From JACVRM01 sp036824245 (GTDB lineage Bacteria > Actinomycetota > Thermoleophilia > Gaiellales > Gaiellaceae), in contig DAITAO010000002.1 in the NCBI GenBank assembly GCA_036824245.1, positions 1-64,000 on the forward strand: 64,000 nt of DNA, in the 5' to 3' direction. The first letter of the stretch is position 1. Each line of letters begins with the position of its first letter. The position numbers were made by a program, and so were the translations under genes. The notes beneath the pieces are model-generated. The model saw nothing but the letters and a program-made list of their open reading frames with translations. It did not search any database and had not been told where the DNA came from. Below are positions 41,418-50,310 of the stretch, piece after piece.

Positions 41418-41436
41418 CCCTCCCAAGGGGGGAGGT
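41418..41436 (+). terminator. Hairpin between the M24 and methyltransferase genes
   Basis: CCTCCC (41419-41424) pairs with GGGAGG (41430-41435) directly after the M24 stop. A second perfect 6-bp hairpin, CCCGCG/CGCGGG, follows near 41470-41487. No clear T run. This is a likely transcription break within the cluster. Confidence 0.45.
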
Positions 41437-41523
41437 TGGCGTGTCCGCCCGCGTGCGGTCGAGCCTAGCCCGCGGGAGCGCGCGGGTCTGTGCCGGAAAT
41501 GCGCCGAAAGCGCGGGGAGCTCC

Positions 41524-42252
41524 GTGAGCCAGGTCGATCACTTCGACTCCGTGGCGGCGCACTACGACGACCTGCGCAATCCCGCGGCGCCGGAGCGCTT
41601 CGCGCTGCTCGACCGCGTCGGCGCCCTCCGCGGCACGCGCCTGCTCGACATCGGCTGCGGAACCGGCGCGCAGCTCCACGCGCTCAGGGACGTGCTGGGC
41701 TGCCGGGTGAGCGGCATCGACGCCTCGCCGGGCATGCTTCGCGAGGCACGCGCGAAACTCCCGGACGCCGACCTGCGCCTGGGCCGCGCCGAGCAGCTGC
41801 CGTTCGGCGACGGAGAGTTCGAGCGGGCGCTGATGCTGCTTGTCGTGCACCACTTCGACCGAAGCGCGGCCTTCGCGGAGGCGCATCGCGTGCTCGAGCC
41901 GGGTGGCCGCCTGCTCATTCAGACTCCCGACCCGAACGCATTCCAGCGCTTCTGGATGGCGCCGCTCTTCCCCTCGTATGTGGATGTCGAGCAACGCCGC
42001 TTTCCGACGGGCGAGACCCTCGAGCGCGAGCTCCGCACAGCAGGCTTCGAGGCGGTCACGATCATCCGTCACGCCATTCCACGCAGCTTCACGCGCGACG
42101 AGGCGGTCGCGCGCATCCGCGGGCGCTACGCGTCCACCTTCGACCACCTGAGCGACGAGGAGTACCGCACCGGCCTCGCCAGCGCCGAGCGCGACCTAGC
42201 CGACACCGTCGAGTACACGTTCGAGATGCTCATCGTGCGAGCCGACCGGTGA
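41524..42252 (+). CDS. SAM-dependent methyltransferase (class I)
   Basis: This 242-residue protein, from a GTG at 41524, opens with SQVDHFDSVAAHYDDLRNPA. Motif I is LLDIGCGTGAQLHAL, then VSGIDASPGMLREARAK, MLLVVHHFDRSAAFAEAHRV and LEPGGRLLIQTPDP. The pattern is UbiE/MenG-like. The substrate is unknown. The stop overlaps the next gene by GTGA. Confidence 0.8.
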   Translation: MSQVDHFDSVAAHYDDLRNPAAPERFALLDRVGALRGTRLLDIGCGTGAQLHALRDVLGCRVSGIDASPGMLREARAKLPDADLRLGRAEQLPFGDGEFERALMLLVVHHFDRSAAFAEAHRVLEPGGRLLIQTPDPNAFQRFWMAPLFPSYVDVEQRRFPTGETLERELRTAGFEAVTIIRHAIPRSFTRDEAVARIRGRYASTFDHLSDEEYRTGLASAERDLADTVEYTFEMLIVRADR

Positions 42253-43418
42253 ACGACCGGATCTGGACGGGCGAGCTCAACGAGCCGCACGCATTCGCGG
42301 CGGAGGTCGGCTTCTACGACACGACGCTCCGCGACGGCGAGCAGACCGTGGGCGTCGTGCTCGATCCGCAGCAGAAGCTCGAGATCGCACGACGTCTGGA
42401 CGATCTAGGTATCGAGCGCATCGAGGCCGGGTTCCCGCGCGTCTCGGAGGAGGACCGGGAGGCGGTGCGGCTGATTGCCGAGGCGGGTCTCGATGCGGAG
42501 ATCTGGGGGTTCGCGCGCGCTGTGGCGGCCGACGTCGAGGCGCTGGTGGAGCTCGGCGTGCAGGCTGCGGTCATCGAGTCGCCGATCAGCGACTTGAAGC
42601 TCCGCGCGCTCGGCGTCTCGCACGACGAGATGGTCGACCGCATCCGCAAGGCCGTCTCGTTCGCGACGAACCACGGCGTCATGGTCGCCTACTTCGGAGT
42701 CGACAGCACGCGTGCCGACCCGGAGTTCTTCGACCGCGCCTACGCGGCCGCCGTCGAGGCGGGCGCGCGCGAGGCGGTGGTCGTCGACACGATCGGCGTC
42801 GCGTCGCCCGAAGCAGCGGGCTCGCTCGTCGCCCGGGCGCGCGACCGGCTCGGCCCGGACGTGCCGCTGCACTGGCACGGCCACAACGACTTCGGACTGG
42901 CCACGGCGGCGGCGGTTGCAGCCGCCCGGGCAGGCGCGCGCTGGCTGCACGGGACGATCAACGGCATGGGCGAGCGCGCCGGTAACGCGAATATTGGGGA
43001 GATCGCGCTCGCCCTGCGGGCACTGTACCGAGTCGAGACGAACCTCCGCCTCGACCGGCTCCGTGACGTCTCGACGCAGGTCCGCGAGCTGTCGGGGTAC
43101 CAGCTCGAGCCCTGGAAGCCGCTCGTGGGCGAGAACCTGTTCCGGCGTGAGAGCGGCGCCGTGGCGAGCCAGTTCCACGACCCGCCGTCGATCGAGCCTT
43201 ATTCGTCCGAGCTCGTCGGTGCCGGCCGCTCGATCGTACTCGGCAAGAAGAGCGGCATCGACTCGATCCGCATCAAGTGCGAAGAGCTCGGCCTCGACCT
43301 GGGCGAGGAGCAGCAGCGCGACCTGCTCGCAGCCGTCAAGCAGCTGGGAACGGAGAAGCGGCGGCTCGTCACCGACGAGGAGTTTCGCCAGCTTGTCCAG
43401 CAAGGAGGAACGGCGTGA
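42249..43418 (+). CDS. HMGL-like/homocitrate-synthase-type aldolase
   Basis: This 389-residue protein has the motif GFYDTTLRDGEQTVGVVLDP and HWHGHNDFGLATAAAVAAAR with INGMGERAGNANIGEIALAL, typical of 2-isopropylmalate, homocitrate and citramalate synthases and of HMG-CoA lyase-like enzymes. It lacks the C-terminal regulatory LeuA domain, so it is a short form. It condenses or cleaves acyl-CoA with a 2-oxo acid. It overlaps the GST gene by GTGA. Confidence 0.85.
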   Translation: MNDRIWTGELNEPHAFAAEVGFYDTTLRDGEQTVGVVLDPQQKLEIARRLDDLGIERIEAGFPRVSEEDREAVRLIAEAGLDAEIWGFARAVAADVEALVELGVQAAVIESPISDLKLRALGVSHDEMVDRIRKAVSFATNHGVMVAYFGVDSTRADPEFFDRAYAAAVEAGAREAVVVDTIGVASPEAAGSLVARARDRLGPDVPLHWHGHNDFGLATAAAVAAARAGARWLHGTINGMGERAGNANIGEIALALRALYRVETNLRLDRLRDVSTQVRELSGYQLEPWKPLVGENLFRRESGAVASQFHDPPSIEPYSSELVGAGRSIVLGKKSGIDSIRIKCEELGLDLGEEQQRDLLAAVKQLGTEKRRLVTDEEFRQLVQQGGTA

Positions 43419-44050
43419 GCGACGATCGCCCGTCGGTCGGCCGAGTCTTGCGCATTCCGTTCTCGACCAACGTCGAGCGCGTCGCGCTCGCACTCGGCCA
43501 CAAGGGCCTCGCCGTCGACTGGGTCGACGTCGACCCCGCCGACCGCACGCCGGTCCGAGCGTTGAGCGGCCAGGATCTGGTACCGGTGCTCGAGGACGAC
43601 CGCGGCGTCCACGCCGATTCGACCGCGATCATCGGGTACCTGGAGAACCGCTACCCGCAGCCGCCGCTCTACCCGGCCGACGAGGCGCGCGCCGCCGAGG
43701 CAGGCGTCTTCGTCGACTGGTTCGATCGGGTGTGGAAGCGGCCTCCGAATGAGATCGAGGCCGAGCTCGGACGCGCACAGCCGGACCCCAGCCGGATCGC
43801 CGAGCTCGAGCGCGAGCTGCACGACTCGCTCGCAGTCTTCGAGTCGCTGCTGGCTGACCGCGACTACCTGTTCGGCGCCTTCTCGGCCGGCGACTGCGCC
43901 GCGTTCCCGTTCCTCAAGTATGCGAGGCTGCACGATCCTGCCGACGACGAGCTCTTCCACGTGATCCTCGCCGAGAACCTTGCTCTGGACGACGGCTTCC
44001 CCCGCCTCACGGCGTGGATCGCACGCGTAGACGAGCATCCGCGCGCATAA
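43415..44050 (+). CDS. Glutathione S-transferase-like protein
   Basis: This 211-residue protein has a thioredoxin-fold half (RVLRIPFSTNVERVALALGH, DLVPVLEDDRGVHADSTAII) and a helical half (FGAFSAGDCAAFPFLKYARL). The family uses glutathione or similar thiols. Actinobacteria rarely make glutathione, so mycothiol or a non-thiol role is possible. It is the last gene coupled to the HMGL-like gene. Confidence 0.8.
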   Translation: MSDDRPSVGRVLRIPFSTNVERVALALGHKGLAVDWVDVDPADRTPVRALSGQDLVPVLEDDRGVHADSTAIIGYLENRYPQPPLYPADEARAAEAGVFVDWFDRVWKRPPNEIEAELGRAQPDPSRIAELERELHDSLAVFESLLADRDYLFGAFSAGDCAAFPFLKYARLHDPADDELFHVILAENLALDDGFPRLTAWIARVDEHPRA

Positions 44051-44118
44051 CCTGCCTGTGCGCACGCGCCGCCACCGAAGTTCGTACTGGATGAGAAAGT
44101 ACTTCCGCCGGCAAACGA

Positions 44119-44664
44119 GTGGAGGCGAAGCAGATGCAGCGCAGCGCAGACCTTGCGGCTGTCTTTGACGACCACGTGGCCGCTGAGTTCGCTCAGCGCG
44201 ACCTCGACGCCGCGATGGCGACGATGACCGACGACCCCTACGTCTACCACGTGCCGGTGATGACCGGCGGCGTCGGATCCGCGGCGGTCCGCAGCTTCTA
44301 CGGGCGGCACTTCATCGGCAAGTGGCCCGAGGACACCGAGATCACGCGGGTCTCGCGGACGGTGGGTGAGGAGCAGGTAGTAGACGAGCTCGTCATCTCG
44401 TTCACGCACGACATCGAGATGGATGCGCTGCTGCCGGGCGTGCCCGCCACCGGCCATTCCGTTCGCCTTCCCTTCTGCGTCGTCGTGAAGTTCGAGGACG
44501 GGAAGGTCGCGCATGAGCACATCTACTGGGACCACGCTTCGCTGCTGACCCAGGTCGGGATCCTCGATCCCACGCTGCTACCCATTACCGGCGCCGAGCA
44601 GGCCGAGAACCTCCTCGATCGGCAAGCGCGGCCGATGAACGAGCTGATCGAGGAAGGCGCCTAG
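44119..44664 (+). CDS. SnoaL/NTF2-like protein
   Basis: This protein has up to 181 residues (GTG 44119, or ATG 44134 for 176). It has a single cone-shaped NTF2-like fold: LAAVFDDHVAAEFAQRDLDA, YVYHVPVMTGGVGSAAVRSF and FCVVVKFEDGKVAHEHIYWD. Such proteins bind or isomerise small polyketide-like or steroid-like ligands. No catalytic residue is assigned. Confidence 0.72.
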   Translation: MEAKQMQRSADLAAVFDDHVAAEFAQRDLDAAMATMTDDPYVYHVPVMTGGVGSAAVRSFYGRHFIGKWPEDTEITRVSRTVGEEQVVDELVISFTHDIEMDALLPGVPATGHSVRLPFCVVVKFEDGKVAHEHIYWDHASLLTQVGILDPTLLPITGAEQAENLLDRQARPMNELIEEGA

Positions 44665-44703
44665 CCGAACACGGCCGGGTCGCCGCGAGAAATCTGCTTG
44701 ACC

Positions 44704-44732
44704 CGCCTAAACCGTATGAAATCTAATAGGCG
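44704..44732 (+). promoter_or_regulatory. Dyad before the branched-chain-type transporter operon
   Basis: CGCCTA (44704-44709) and TAGGCG (44727-44732) form a perfect inverted repeat directly after a TTGACC box (44698-44703). A strong ribosome site AGGAGG lies at 44755-44760 before the ATG at 44767. This is a plausible promoter with a repressor or activator site; the regulator is not identified. Confidence 0.5.
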
Positions 44733-44766
44733 TTATCCACAGTTTCACCCGACCAGGAGGGCGTAG

Positions 44767-45942
44767 ATGAGGAAGGTCAGGAGCTGGGTCGCACCCGCCG
44801 CGGCTCTGGCGATGCTCGTGGGCGTCGCCGTTGCGACGAGCGGCAGCGCCGCTGCGCCGGCGAATGCGATCGTGATCGGCTGGGCGCACGACACCAAGGG
44901 CGCCATGGCCCCGTTTGACGGCCCGGCGCTCGCGGCAGCCAAGATCCGCGTCAAGCAGATCAACGCGAAGGGCGGCGTCAATGGCCGGCCGCTGCAGATC
45001 GTCACCTGCGACACGCAGGGCAACAACCCGACGCGCGCGAAGTCCTGCGCCCGGAATCTGCTCGGCCAGGGCGTCGACATCGTCTTCGTGACGTGCGACG
45101 TCGACTTCGCGACCCCGGTCGTCCAGGAGTCGATCAACCGCGGCCTCCTGACGATCGCCCCGTGCATCGGGACCGATCAGATGGGCCCCAAGCGCTTCGG
45201 GGCGAAGGGCAGGCTCGCCTTCAGCTTCGGCAACGTCGCCCAGGACGAGGGCTCCGCGATGGCCGAGTACGCGTTCCGCCGTGGCTGGCGGACGGCCTCG
45301 CTCGCCACGAACACGCTGCTCGTCTACTTCAAGAACGTGGTGACGGCATTCGAGAAGCGCTTCACGCAGCTGGGCGGCAGGATCGTGACTCGCGAGAGCT
45401 ATGCGACCGGGGCGAACAACGTCAACACGGCGGTCAGCCGGCTCAACTCGCGGGAAGCCAACGTGATCGTCACGTCGACGGCGTTCGGGGAGCTGCCCGC
45501 GCTCGTCTCCGGGCTGCGCTCGCTCGGTAACAAGACGCCGATCCTCAACTCGTGGGCCGGCGACGGAACGTACTGGGTCACCCAGAACCCGCAGGTCACC
45601 GACTACTACGCGGTCACCTACGCATCTGTCTTCGGGGACGACCCGAACAAGGCGGCGCGGAAGCTCGGTACGCAGATCAAGGCCGGCACGGGCGGCTTCG
45701 TTGCGGGACCGGCCGCGATCGAGGGCGTGGTCACCGCGATCAAGCGGGCCGGCTCAACCAACGGTGCGGCGCTGGCCGCGCAGATGGAACGCTTCAAGAA
45801 GCTGCCGACACTCTCCGGCAAGGTCAGCTTCTCGCGGCAGCTGCACACCGTCTTCGGCCGCCAGTACCGCGTCATCAAGATCCACAACAACAAAGCGCGT
45901 ATCGTCGGCTTCGTGACTGCGAAGGTCGTTCCGAAGATCTAG
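44767..45942 (+). CDS. Branched-chain amino-acid-type substrate-binding protein (LivK-like)
   Basis: This 391-residue protein has a signal peptide (APAAALAMLVGVAVATSGSA). The mature part is of the Peripla_BP_6 type: NAIVIGWAHDTKGAMAPFDG, KGGVNGRPLQIVTCDTQGNN and AYASVFGDDP-like segments in the second lobe. It belongs to the first of two binding proteins that bracket a complete ABC importer (ATPases, permeases, second binding protein at 49360). Ligands may be amino acids, amides or aromatic acids. Confidence 0.82.
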   Translation: MRKVRSWVAPAAALAMLVGVAVATSGSAAAPANAIVIGWAHDTKGAMAPFDGPALAAAKIRVKQINAKGGVNGRPLQIVTCDTQGNNPTRAKSCARNLLGQGVDIVFVTCDVDFATPVVQESINRGLLTIAPCIGTDQMGPKRFGAKGRLAFSFGNVAQDEGSAMAEYAFRRGWRTASLATNTLLVYFKNVVTAFEKRFTQLGGRIVTRESYATGANNVNTAVSRLNSREANVIVTSTAFGELPALVSGLRSLGNKTPILNSWAGDGTYWVTQNPQVTDYYAVTYASVFGDDPNKAARKLGTQIKAGTGGFVAGPAAIEGVVTAIKRAGSTNGAALAAQMERFKKLPTLSGKVSFSRQLHTVFGRQYRVIKIHNNKARIVGFVTAKVVPKI

Positions 45943-45945
45943 CGG

Positions 45946-46722
45946 TTGGCGGAGCAGAAGAACGCTGACGAGGCTGAGGGGAGGCCCGAGGGAAACCTGC
46001 GGGCCTCCTCCGTCTCACGGACGTTCGCGGGCGTCCTGGCGCTGGACGGCGTCACGCTGGAGCTGCATCGCCACGAGGTTGTCGGGTTGATCGGCCCCAA
46101 CGGCGCGGGCAAGTCCACGCTCGTGAACGTGCTGACAGGTTTCGACTTCCCCACCGCCGGGACCGTGGTGCTCGCGGATCGCGAGATCACCGGCTGGAGC
46201 GCGCACCGGCGCGCGCGGGCTGGTCTGGCGCGGACGTTCCAGCACAGCCGGTCGTTCCGCAACCTCTCCGTTCGTGAGAACGTCGAGGTCGCTGCGTTGG
46301 GTGTGCGAGCCGGGCGGCGGGAGGCGACACGCCGTGCCGACGGCCTGCTGGAGCTGCTCGGGCTCAAGTCGCACGAGCACTCGCCCGCGGGCGCGCTTGC
46401 GCACGGCGACGAGCGGCGGCTGGGGGTCGCCCGGGCGCTCGCGACCGAGCCGGCCTTCGTGCTGCTGGACGAGCCCGCCGCCGGCCTGCCGGAGGCGGAG
46501 GTGCCGGAGTTCGCCGACGTGATCCGCTCGGTACGCGACGACCACGACGCCGGGGTGCTCCTCATCGACCACAACATGGCGCTCGTCATGGAAGTCTGCG
46601 ACCGCATCCAGGTGCTCGATCAGGGGCGGACGCTTGCGCAGGGCTCGCCGGGCGAGATCCGCCAGAACCTCGACGTTGCCGCTGCCTACCTGGGCGAGCC
46701 TGCGGTCGAGACGGATGCTTGA
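45946..46722 (+). CDS. ABC transporter ATPase (LivG type)
   Basis: From a TTG at 45946 this encodes 258 residues with Walker A GLIGPNGAGKSTLVNVLTGF, ARTFQHSRSFRNLSVRENVE and Walker B FVLLDEPAAGLPEAEV. The signature loop is altered: AHGDERRLGVARALA instead of LSxGQ. The ATP-binding sites are otherwise intact. It overlaps the LivF gene (46715). Confidence 0.85.
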   Translation: MAEQKNADEAEGRPEGNLRASSVSRTFAGVLALDGVTLELHRHEVVGLIGPNGAGKSTLVNVLTGFDFPTAGTVVLADREITGWSAHRRARAGLARTFQHSRSFRNLSVRENVEVAALGVRAGRREATRRADGLLELLGLKSHEHSPAGALAHGDERRLGVARALATEPAFVLLDEPAAGLPEAEVPEFADVIRSVRDDHDAGVLLIDHNMALVMEVCDRIQVLDQGRTLAQGSPGEIRQNLDVAAAYLGEPAVETDA

Positions 46723-47413
46723 GGTCAGTGGCCTGGAGGTTCGGTACGGCGCAGTGGCGGCTGTGCGCGGTCTCAGCTTGAGGGTTGGCAAGGGGGAGAT
46801 CGTGGGTCTGATCGGTCCCAACGGCGCCGGCAAGTCGACGACGCTGCACGCGATCACCGGGCTCGTGCCGGCGCACGCCGGCGAGGTGATGCTCGACGGC
46901 CGCCCCTTGCTCGGCCGGGTCCCCGAGCGGATCGCGCAGGCGGGCCTCTCGCTCGTCCCCGAGGGTCGCCGCATCTTCGCGGACTTCTCGGTCGAGGAGA
47001 ACCTGCGCCTCGGTCTCGCCGCACGGCGCGGGCGGAACGGCCGTGGCGCGATCACCGAGGTGTACGAGCTGTTTCCGCGCTTGCGGGAGTACCGACGCCG
47101 CAGCGGCGGCACCCTCTCGGGTGGCGAGCAGCAACAGCTCGCCATCGCCCGGGCGCTCGTGGCGCGGCCGGCGGTGCTGCTCCTGGACGAGCCCTCGCTG
47201 GGACTGGCGCCGCTCATGGTCGACACCGTCTTCGAGGCGCTGCAGGGCATCCGCGAGCGCGGCGTCTCGATCCTGCTCGTCGAGCAGCGGGCCCAGCGCA
47301 CCGTCGCGCTCGCCGACCGCACGCACGTGCTCGCCAACGGCGAGCTGCGCATGACGCTTGGTCCGGCGGACGCCGGCGACACCGACAGGCTGATCGCCGC
47401 CTACCTGGCCTGA
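46715..47413 (+). CDS. ABC transporter ATPase (LivF type)
   Basis: From the ATG at 46715 this encodes 232 residues: Walker A GLIGPNGAGKSTTLHAITGL, GLSLVPEGRRIFADFSVEEN, a normal signature LSGGEQQQLAIARALVARPA and Walker B LLLDEPSLGLAPLMVD. It pairs with the LivG-like subunit, whose signature is abnormal, so the two halves of the ATPase dimer differ. Confidence 0.88.
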   Translation: MLEVSGLEVRYGAVAAVRGLSLRVGKGEIVGLIGPNGAGKSTTLHAITGLVPAHAGEVMLDGRPLLGRVPERIAQAGLSLVPEGRRIFADFSVEENLRLGLAARRGRNGRGAITEVYELFPRLREYRRRSGGTLSGGEQQQLAIARALVARPAVLLLDEPSLGLAPLMVDTVFEALQGIRERGVSILLVEQRAQRTVALADRTHVLANGELRMTLGPADAGDTDRLIAAYLA

Positions 47414-47414
47414 C

Positions 47415-48344
47415 GTGGATCCTGGGCTGATAGCCGGCTTCCGCGAAGCGGTCGACCCGCAAACGCTCGTCGACGCCGTCGGCCTTGGTGCGATCTATGC
47501 GCTCATGGCCGTCGGCATCGGCCTCGTCTTCGGCGTGCTGCGCCTCGTCAACTTCGCGTACGGCCAGCTCATCATGGCGGGCGCGTACACGCTTGCGTTC
47601 ACGGCGCACTGGCCGGTCTGGAGGAGCATCGTGGCGTGCTTCGTGGTCGTCGTGGCGCTCTCGCTCGTCATGGATCGCGTGGTCTTCCGGCCGCTGCGCG
47701 GCTCCTCTCCGGCCGTGATGCTCGTGACCACGTTCGCGATCGCGTTCATGCTCCAGGCGATCGCGCTGCTCGTCGACATCCGCGACGACACGCTCGGCGA
47801 GATCGCGACGTCGATCGCCTCCTTCAACCAGGCCGTCACCGTGCAGGGAGTCGACGTGCGCAAAGTGACCATCCTGGCCGTGGCTGTAGCGGCGGGCGCG
47901 CTGCTCGTGCTCGCGCTGCTCCTCGCCCGCACCACGATCGGATTGCACATGCGCGCGGCGGCCGCCGACTTCTCGACGGCGCGTCTACTCGGCGTGCAGG
48001 CCGACCGGGTGATCACCGTGGCCGTCTTGCTGTCCGGCCTGCTCGCGGCCACCGTCGCCGTGATCATGACCATCCAGTTCCCCTTCGTGGATCCACAGTT
48101 CGCGCTGCGCGACACGATCGTCGTGCTGGTGGGCGTCGTCGTCGGCGGCATCGACCGGCTCTGGACGGCGACCCTGGGTGGGTTCGCGATCGGGTTCGCG
48201 ACCGGCGTCATCAACGGCGCGCTGCCCACGGACAAGACGGTCTTCCTGCCCTCCGCCGTCTTCGCCCTCGTCATCCTCGTGCTGTTGCTGCGGCCGGCCG
48301 GCCTGTTCACGTTCGGACGGGCGGCGCAGATGGAGCGGGTGTGA
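47415..48344 (+). CDS. ABC transporter permease (LivH type)
   Basis: This 309-residue protein, from a GTG at 47415, has about eight membrane segments: LGAIYALMAVGIGLVFGVLR, LVNFAYGQLIMAGAYTLAF, MLVTTFAIAFMLQAIALLVD and GLHMRAAAADFSTARLLGVQ (the conserved inner loop). It follows LivF directly and overlaps the LivM gene by GTGA. Confidence 0.87.
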   Translation: MDPGLIAGFREAVDPQTLVDAVGLGAIYALMAVGIGLVFGVLRLVNFAYGQLIMAGAYTLAFTAHWPVWRSIVACFVVVVALSLVMDRVVFRPLRGSSPAVMLVTTFAIAFMLQAIALLVDIRDDTLGEIATSIASFNQAVTVQGVDVRKVTILAVAVAAGALLVLALLLARTTIGLHMRAAAADFSTARLLGVQADRVITVAVLLSGLLAATVAVIMTIQFPFVDPQFALRDTIVVLVGVVVGGIDRLWTATLGGFAIGFATGVINGALPTDKTVFLPSAVFALVILVLLLRPAGLFTFGRAAQMERV

Positions 48345-49363
48345 GACGAATTCCGCTGCTTCAGATCCTGGCGCCGGCGCTGCTCGTCGTCGTGGTCGGG
48401 TTCGCCTCGACGTTCGCTTCGCCGGCCAACGAGATCTACTTCCTGGACGCCCTGGTCTCCGTGGCGATCGTCGTCGCGATCTACGTCTTCGTGGGCAACT
48501 CAGGGGTGCTCTCGTTCGGCCAGATCAGCTTCGTGGCCGTGGGCGCCTTCGCAGCCGGCGTGATAACCATTCCGCTCGAGTCCAAGACCGGCGTCCTTCC
48601 GGAGCTCTATCCGCTGCTGGGCGACCACACGATCGGCAACGTGCCGTCGTTGTTGCTCGCGGCTGCGGTGGGCGGCGCGTTTGCATTCGTCGTCGGGCTC
48701 CCGCTCATGCGTCTCTCGGGGCTGGCAGCGGGCATCGCCACCTTTGCGGTGCTGGAGATCACGCACAACGTGCTTCGCGAGTGGACGAAGATCGGGCCGG
48801 GCGCCACGACGCTCTCGCTCGTTCCCGAGACGACCGGGCCGCTGCAGGCGACGATCGGGGCGCTCGTGGCCGTGGCGGTGGCCTTCGCGTACCAGCGCAG
48901 CCGCCTGGGACGAGTGTTGCGTGCGTCGCGCGAGGATCCCGCCGCTGCGCGGGGCGTCGGCGTCAGCGTGCACCGTCAGCGGCTCTGGGCCTTCACGCTG
49001 TCGGGCGCGCTGGCCGGTTTTGGGGGCGGTCTCCTGGTGCACGAGCTCGGCTCCATCACGACCGAGCAGGTCTACCTCGAGCTCACCTTCCTCACGCTGG
49101 CCATGCTCGTCGTCGGCGGCACCACGAGCCTGCTGGGCGCCGTCGTGGGCGCGCTCGCGGTGAGCGGCCTCGACTCGTTTCTCAAGGAGGCCGAGGACGG
49201 CGTCGGCATCGGGTTCACGATCGACCTGCCGCAAGGTACGCGGCTCGTCTTCCTCGGCGCGATCATGGCGCTCGTGCTGATCGTGCGGCCATCCGGGCTG
49301 ACGGGCGGACGCGAGCTCTCGCTTGTCCGGCTGTCCAGGCGACTGCGCTTGCAGCGGGCGTGA
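48341..49363 (+). CDS. ABC transporter permease (LivM type)
   Basis: From a GTG at 48341 this encodes 340 residues with about ten hydrophobic segments, the LivM signature NSGVLSFGQISFVAVGAFAA and the conserved loop RASREDPAAARGVGVSVHRQ. It overlaps the second binding protein by GTGA, so that protein clearly belongs to this operon. Confidence 0.87.
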   Translation: MRRIPLLQILAPALLVVVVGFASTFASPANEIYFLDALVSVAIVVAIYVFVGNSGVLSFGQISFVAVGAFAAGVITIPLESKTGVLPELYPLLGDHTIGNVPSLLLAAAVGGAFAFVVGLPLMRLSGLAAGIATFAVLEITHNVLREWTKIGPGATTLSLVPETTGPLQATIGALVAVAVAFAYQRSRLGRVLRASREDPAAARGVGVSVHRQRLWAFTLSGALAGFGGGLLVHELGSITTEQVYLELTFLTLAMLVVGGTTSLLGAVVGALAVSGLDSFLKEAEDGVGIGFTIDLPQGTRLVFLGAIMALVLIVRPSGLTGGRELSLVRLSRRLRLQRA

Positions 49364-50310
49364 AGCGGGCGGCTGCGCTAATCGCCGTGCTCGCGCTCGC
49401 AGGATGCTTCCACGCAGACGAGGAGGCTGCGCGGCCCGGGCAGGGCACCTTCACGATCGGCGTCGTCGTCGCATCGGAGCGCGACGAGGTGATCGCCCGC
49501 GCAGCTCAGCTGGCGGTCGACGAGGTGAACGACGCGGGCGGCGTGCGAGGCAGAGTGCGTATGCGTGTCGTCAGGGCGGCGCGCAACGTTGACGCGCTCG
49601 TGCTCCCGTGCGACACCCCGGCACCGCAGACGGACGTTGTTTTCGTGCTCGCCACCTGTGACTCCGCTCCCGGTGCCTGGAGCGTCGGTCCGGTCTGGGC
49701 TTTGCGCGCGGACGCACTCGCCGAGCACCTGCGCGACGATGATGTCGACGAGGCGGCGGTCATCGCTACCCGCCGTGGGGAGGAGCTGGGCGCCGCCCTG
49801 GCAGAACGCGGGATCGAGACGACCGACGGCGTCGTTGTCGGATCCACAGACGCTGTCGCTACCGACGCTGGTTGGGAGATCGCAGCGCGCGTTGCCCGGC
49901 GCAGCGAACTACCGGTCACCGGGCTCGATCTGCTGGACAGCGCGCAAGGCATTCGCGAGGCAGGCGAAGCCGCGGAGGGGGCGGTCTTCGCCACGTTCGG
50001 CTATCCCGTCCCGGGAAGCGAGCTCGACGAGCTCTACGAGAGGCACCGGCTCGAGCATGGCGCACGCCCGGACGGCAGCTATGCCGGCCTCGGCTACGAC
50101 GCCGTGCGAGTGGTCGTGGAGGCAATCGAAAAGGCAGGCTCGGTCGCTGCCGAGGACCTCGCGGCGGCACTGCCGGGTCTCGAGGTGGGCGGCTCGCTAG
50201 GCGTCCTCGACTATCCGGAGGACGGGGGTCGCGTGCCGGTCGCCGACGTGGCGCTCGTGGAGGTGCGCGACGGCCGGCTCGAGTTGATCGACAAGGGCCG
50301 CGTCGAGTGA
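49360..50310 (+). CDS. Second substrate-binding lipoprotein (Peripla_BP_6-like)
   Basis: From a GTG at 49360 this encodes 316 residues with a lipobox (AVLALAGCFHAD, Cys 16). The mature part begins GTFTIGVVVASERDEVIARA and has VDEVNDAGGVRGRVRMRV and SYAGLGYDAVRVVVEAIEKA, typical of the amino-acid-binding type. It is shorter than the LivK-like protein and lipid-anchored, so the importer has two different receptors. Confidence 0.8.
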   Translation: MKRAAALIAVLALAGCFHADEEAARPGQGTFTIGVVVASERDEVIARAAQLAVDEVNDAGGVRGRVRMRVVRAARNVDALVLPCDTPAPQTDVVFVLATCDSAPGAWSVGPVWALRADALAEHLRDDDVDEAAVIATRRGEELGAALAERGIETTDGVVVGSTDAVATDAGWEIAARVARRSELPVTGLDLLDSAQGIREAGEAAEGAVFATFGYPVPGSELDELYERHRLEHGARPDGSYAGLGYDAVRVVVEAIEKAGSVAAEDLAAALPGLEVGGSLGVLDYPEDGGRVPVADVALVEVRDGRLELIDKGRVE

